A stretch of DNA of 64,000 nucleotides from Chryseobacterium gilvum. Its GTDB lineage: Bacteria > Bacteroidota > Bacteroidia > Flavobacteriales > Weeksellaceae. The position numbers were made by a program, and so were the translations under genes. The notes below the pieces were generated by a model, which was not told the origin of the DNA, did no database searches, and saw nothing but the letters and a program-made list of their open reading frames with translations. The DNA lies in contig NZ_JAOTEN010000001.1 in NCBI RefSeq assembly GCF_025628965.1, forward strand, positions 248,001 through 312,000, read 5' to 3'. Shown here one piece after another: positions 61,111 to 64,000 of this stretch; positions within the stretch are counted from its first letter, which is position 1, and each line of letters starts with the position of its first letter.

Positions 61111-64000
61111 ATGCGTAAAGAAAAACAAAAGCTGTTGGTTTTGGCACTTCTGGGATTAGTCACTGTGAATGTAGCTGCTCAGGAAAAAGCCAAAAAAGAT
61201 ACGATTAAAAATATCGATGAAGTGGTAGTAACCGCTTTAGGGATTAAAAGACAAGACCGGTCTTTAGGATACGTAGCTGAAACCATCAAATCGGAAGAAT
61301 TGCTGAGAACGCAGAATAACAACTGGTCTCAGGCTTTGGAAGGCAAAGTGGCCGGGCTTAAAATTCAGACAGCAGGAGCAGGACCTCTGGGAAGCTCTAT
61401 TATCAAATTGCGTGGAGACATCTCCATGAATGCCGATCAGAATAATGCGCTTATCGTTGTAGATGGGGTTCCTCTGAATAATAATACGACCGGAACAGGT
61501 TTTTCCGCGTACGGGGCAGGAGCCAAAGCAGATTTGCCAATCGATTACGGAAACGGGATCAACACGATTAATCCGGATGATATTGAGTCGATTACGGTAT
61601 TAAAAGGTTCCACCGCATCCGCTTTATACGGATCCAGAGGTGCGGGTGGCGCAATTATGATTACCACAAAATCAGGAAAAAGCAAAAAAGGGAAGGTTCA
61701 GATATCTTTAAATTCTTATTCAAGTTATGATTCGGTACTGAAATGGCCGGACTATCAGTATGAATATGGGCAGGGAACGATGCAGAAAGATACCAACGGA
61801 AACTATTTTTATTCTTATCAGGCTTCACCAGACGGTGTCAATACAGGCGGAACGAGCAGTGCTTTCGGGCCAAGATTCGCAGGGCAGTATTATTTCCAGT
61901 ATGATCCTGCAACGGAAGGGCAGAGTGCAACAAGACAGCTTTGGCGACCTTACAAAGACAATATCAAAGGATTTTGGCAGACCGGAGCTACTTTTTCAAA
62001 CAATATCTCATTAGAAGCTTCAAACGAAAATACGTCATTCAGATCATCTTTAACCTATCTAAAGAATGAATGGATGATGCCAAATACAGGATTTAACAGA
62101 TTCAATGCTGCATTTTCAGTAGATCATAAGCTGAATGAAAAATTGAAAATAGGGATTAAATTCAATTACAATAAGACAAAAAGTGATAATTTACCGGCCA
62201 CCGGTTACAGCAACCAGTCGATCTCCTATTTCATGATCTTCCAGAATCCGAACGTGGATCTTTCGTGGTACGCACCTATCTGGAAAGCGGGAAAAGAACA
62301 GGTTGATCAGATTCATCCGTTCAGCTCATTTATTGATAATCCTTACTTGATTGCATACGAAATGCTAAACGGGGTGGATAAAAACTTCATTACCGGAAAT
62401 GTGAACCTCAACTATAAAATTACCAAAAACTTTGAGGTAATGCTGAGATCCGGAATGGAGTTAACCAACGAAGAGCGTACCCAGAAAAGACCGTGGAGTT
62501 CTGCCAATTATCTTCAGGGGATGTACAGGGAGCAATATATCAGATTGATGGATTTAAATAATGATGTATTATTTACCTATAAAAATCAATTCGGTGATTT
62601 TGATTTCAGTGCATCCGTAGGAGGAAATATCCGATACACAGAATATACCATGAATGATTATTTGGCAGAAGGACTTCTGAAACCAGGACTTTACACAATG
62701 CCAAACGGAATTTCAACCATTATAAAATTTGCCAAACCAAGCGATAAACAGGTAAACAGTACCTATGCATTGGCGACTCTGGGGTACAAAAATGTAGCCT
62801 TTCTGGATGTTACCGCAAGAAATGACTGGAGCAGTACGCTTCCTCAGGAAAACCGCTCGTACTTTTACCCATCGGTGGCAACGTCATTCATTCTTTCTGA
62901 TATTTTTAAATTAACTTCAAATCAATTTAATTACTGGAAACTAAGAGCTTCCTGGTCTATGGTAGGAAATGATACAGATCCTTATCTATTAGAAAAATAC
63001 TATAACAACAGTGATTTTTCAGGCTCTATAGAATCACCGTCATTATATCCGAACCCGAATCTGAAACCAAACATGATTACCAATATCGAAGCCGGGATGG
63101 ATTTCAGTATTCTTAAAAACAGGATCAATTACAGCATCACAGCATATCAGAATAATTCTAAAGACCAGATCGTAAAAATTCCGACACTTTGGGAAACAGG
63201 ATACAGCAACAGAATGATCAATGCAGGAGAAGTACGGAACAGAGGGGTGGAAATGACTTTAAATACCTATCCTGTGAAAAACAAAAACTTCTCATGGAGT
63301 GTTAATGCAAACTGGTCTTTAAACAGAAACAAAATTTTATCACTCCCTGAAGAGTTTCATGGTGAGCCATATACCATGGCAAGTGTAGGAGGTGTAGTGT
63401 ATTACAATGCATTTGTTGGCGGTTCATTAGGTGATATGTACGGATACGGGTTGATGTATTCTCCGGACGGTCAGGTGATTTTCGGCAGCGATGGTTTAAC
63501 GGCTAAACCTACCCAAATGAAAAAAATAGGAAATGCATATCCGGAATGGAGAGCTGGTCTTCAGAATGAATTCAGATATAAAAATATTACAGTAAGTATT
63601 TCATTTGACGGACAATACAAAGGAATGGCATATTCACAATCTCATCATAAAATGACAGAACAGGGAAAACTGGAGCATACTTTGGCAGGAAGAGAAAACG
63701 CCGGTGGGATTATCATAGGAGAAGGAGTGGTGCAAAATCCGGACGGTTCGTTTTCAACCAATACAAAAGGAGTTTTGGTCTCTGCTTACTATGCAGATTA
63801 TTACCGAAGAGCCAATGTGGAAACCAACACGTTTGATACCTCTTTCATCAAACTAAGAGATGCCAGAATTTCATATTCTTTCCCGAAAACAATTACTGAT
63901 GAGCTGAAGATCACCGATCTTACATTAGCCTTATTCGGAAGAAATCTCTGGATGTGGACCAAGTTTCCGCTGTTTGATCCAGAAGCCGCAACCCTGAATG
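61111..64000 (+). CDS. SusC/RagA-family TonB-linked outer membrane transporter (3' end outside window)
   Basis: The frame is open from ATG 61111 to the end of the window (about 963 residues) with no stop. The N-terminal signal peptide (LLVLALLGLVTVNVAAQ) leads straight into a TonB-box-like stretch (IDEVVVTALGIKRQDRSLGY) and the plug (QALEGKVAGLKIQTAGAGPL, VVDGVPLNNN, SITVLKGSTASALYGSRGAG), then the barrel. The carboxypeptidase-like beta-sandwich domain usually found before the plug is absent, so this belongs to the shorter SusC form. It imports a glycan or peptide together with a SusD partner, expected to the right of the window. The substrate is unknown. Confidence 0.93.
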   Translation, partial: MRKEKQKLLVLALLGLVTVNVAAQEKAKKDTIKNIDEVVVTALGIKRQDRSLGYVAETIKSEELLRTQNNNWSQALEGKVAGLKIQTAGAGPLGSSIIKLRGDISMNADQNNALIVVDGVPLNNNTTGTGFSAYGAGAKADLPIDYGNGINTINPDDIESITVLKGSTASALYGSRGAGGAIMITTKSGKSKKGKVQISLNSYSSYDSVLKWPDYQYEYGQGTMQKDTNGNYFYSYQASPDGVNTGGTSSAFGPRFAGQYYFQYDPATEGQSATRQLWRPYKDNIKGFWQTGATFSNNISLEASNENTSFRSSLTYLKNEWMMPNTGFNRFNAAFSVDHKLNEKLKIGIKFNYNKTKSDNLPATGYSNQSISYFMIFQNPNVDLSWYAPIWKAGKEQVDQIHPFSSFIDNPYLIAYEMLNGVDKNFITGNVNLNYKITKNFEVMLRSGMELTNEERTQKRPWSSANYLQGMYREQYIRLMDLNNDVLFTYKNQFGDFDFSASVGGNIRYTEYTMNDYLAEGLLKPGLYTMPNGISTIIKFAKPSDKQVNSTYALATLGYKNVAFLDVTARNDWSSTLPQENRSYFYPSVATSFILSDIFKLTSNQFNYWKLRASWSMVGNDTDPYLLEKYYNNSDFSGSIESPSLYPNPNLKPNMITNIEAGMDFSILKNRINYSITAYQNNSKDQIVKIPTLWETGYSNRMINAGEVRNRGVEMTLNTYPVKNKNFSWSVNANWSLNRNKILSLPEEFHGEPYTMASVGGVVYYNAFVGGSLGDMYGYGLMYSPDGQVIFGSDGLTAKPTQMKKIGNAYPEWRAGLQNEFRYKNITVSISFDGQYKGMAYSQSHHKMTEQGKLEHTLAGRENAGGIIIGEGVVQNPDGSFSTNTKGVLVSAYYADYYRRANVETNTFDTSFIKLRDARISYSFPKTITDELKITDLTLALFGRNLWMWTKFPLFDPEAATLN

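Overview
The window looks like chromosome from a member of the Bacteroidota, most likely a Chryseobacterium-type flavobacterium (Weeksellaceae). The signs are AT-rich DNA, promoters built on TAnnTTTG -7 boxes, starts with little or no Shine-Dalgarno sequence, a type VI secretion system of the Bacteroidota-only class (T6SSiii, with TssO/P/Q/R), a protein with a type IX secretion (T9SS) C-terminal sorting domain, a SusC/RagA transporter, an S46 peptidase, and a DUF6705-like protein. No rRNA, tRNA, insertion sequence or CRISPR array was seen.

Layout. 1-7.1 kb: housekeeping genes. These are the tail of a LysR regulator, an aldo/keto reductase, a minus-strand group (Nudix, PlsC-like acyltransferase, lipoprotein, Mpl), RNase E/G, a 29-residue Arg/Lys-rich protein and HU. 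7.2-27.4 kb: a T6SSiii accessory locus. It has an orphan LuxR-type response regulator diverging from tssO-tssP-tssQ-tssR, then a PAAR-like (DUF4280) spike tip with a large two-enzyme peptidoglycan hydrolase effector and its lipoprotein partner, a LysM protein, an Hcp (TssD), VgrG with a metzincin-type protease effector and its lipoprotein partner, ClpV, a lytic transglycosylase and a second, nearly identical Hcp. Sheath, baseplate and TssN genes are absent, so they must lie elsewhere. 27.5-35.4 kb: a small secreted protein, polA, an XRE regulator, and a more AT-rich accessory patch with a JAMM-motif lipoprotein, two small exported proteins, an Imm22-type immunity protein and a DUF4256 protein. 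35.5-46.2 kb: a complete Kdp potassium-uptake locus. Transcription runs on the minus strand: sigma54-type regulator, then two tiny membrane ORFs, kdpF, kdpA, kdpB, kdpC, a porin, a KdpD sensor half and a separate histidine kinase. 46.4-64 kb: M16 peptidase, GNAT plus polysaccharide deacetylase, an S46 dipeptidyl-peptidase of predicted DPP11 type, a Crp-like regulator, MgtC, an LRR protein with T9SS signal, ligA, a glycerophosphodiesterase and a SusC transporter running off the end.

How the parts work together. TssO/P/Q/R would form the envelope-spanning part of the T6SS, Hcp the tube, VgrG and PAAR the tip, ClpV the recycler, and the transglycosylase would open the wall. Both candidate effectors are followed by an exported lipoprotein whose ATG overlaps the effector stop codon (TAATG), as expected for toxins acting in the periplasm. 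The most notable non-coding signal is a pair of 13-bp dyads, 21 bp apart, at the same distance from a TATCTTTG -7 box upstream of both hcp genes. They are probably operators for a common activator. The divergent response regulator, which has Glu where the phosphoacceptor Asp should be, is the obvious candidate.
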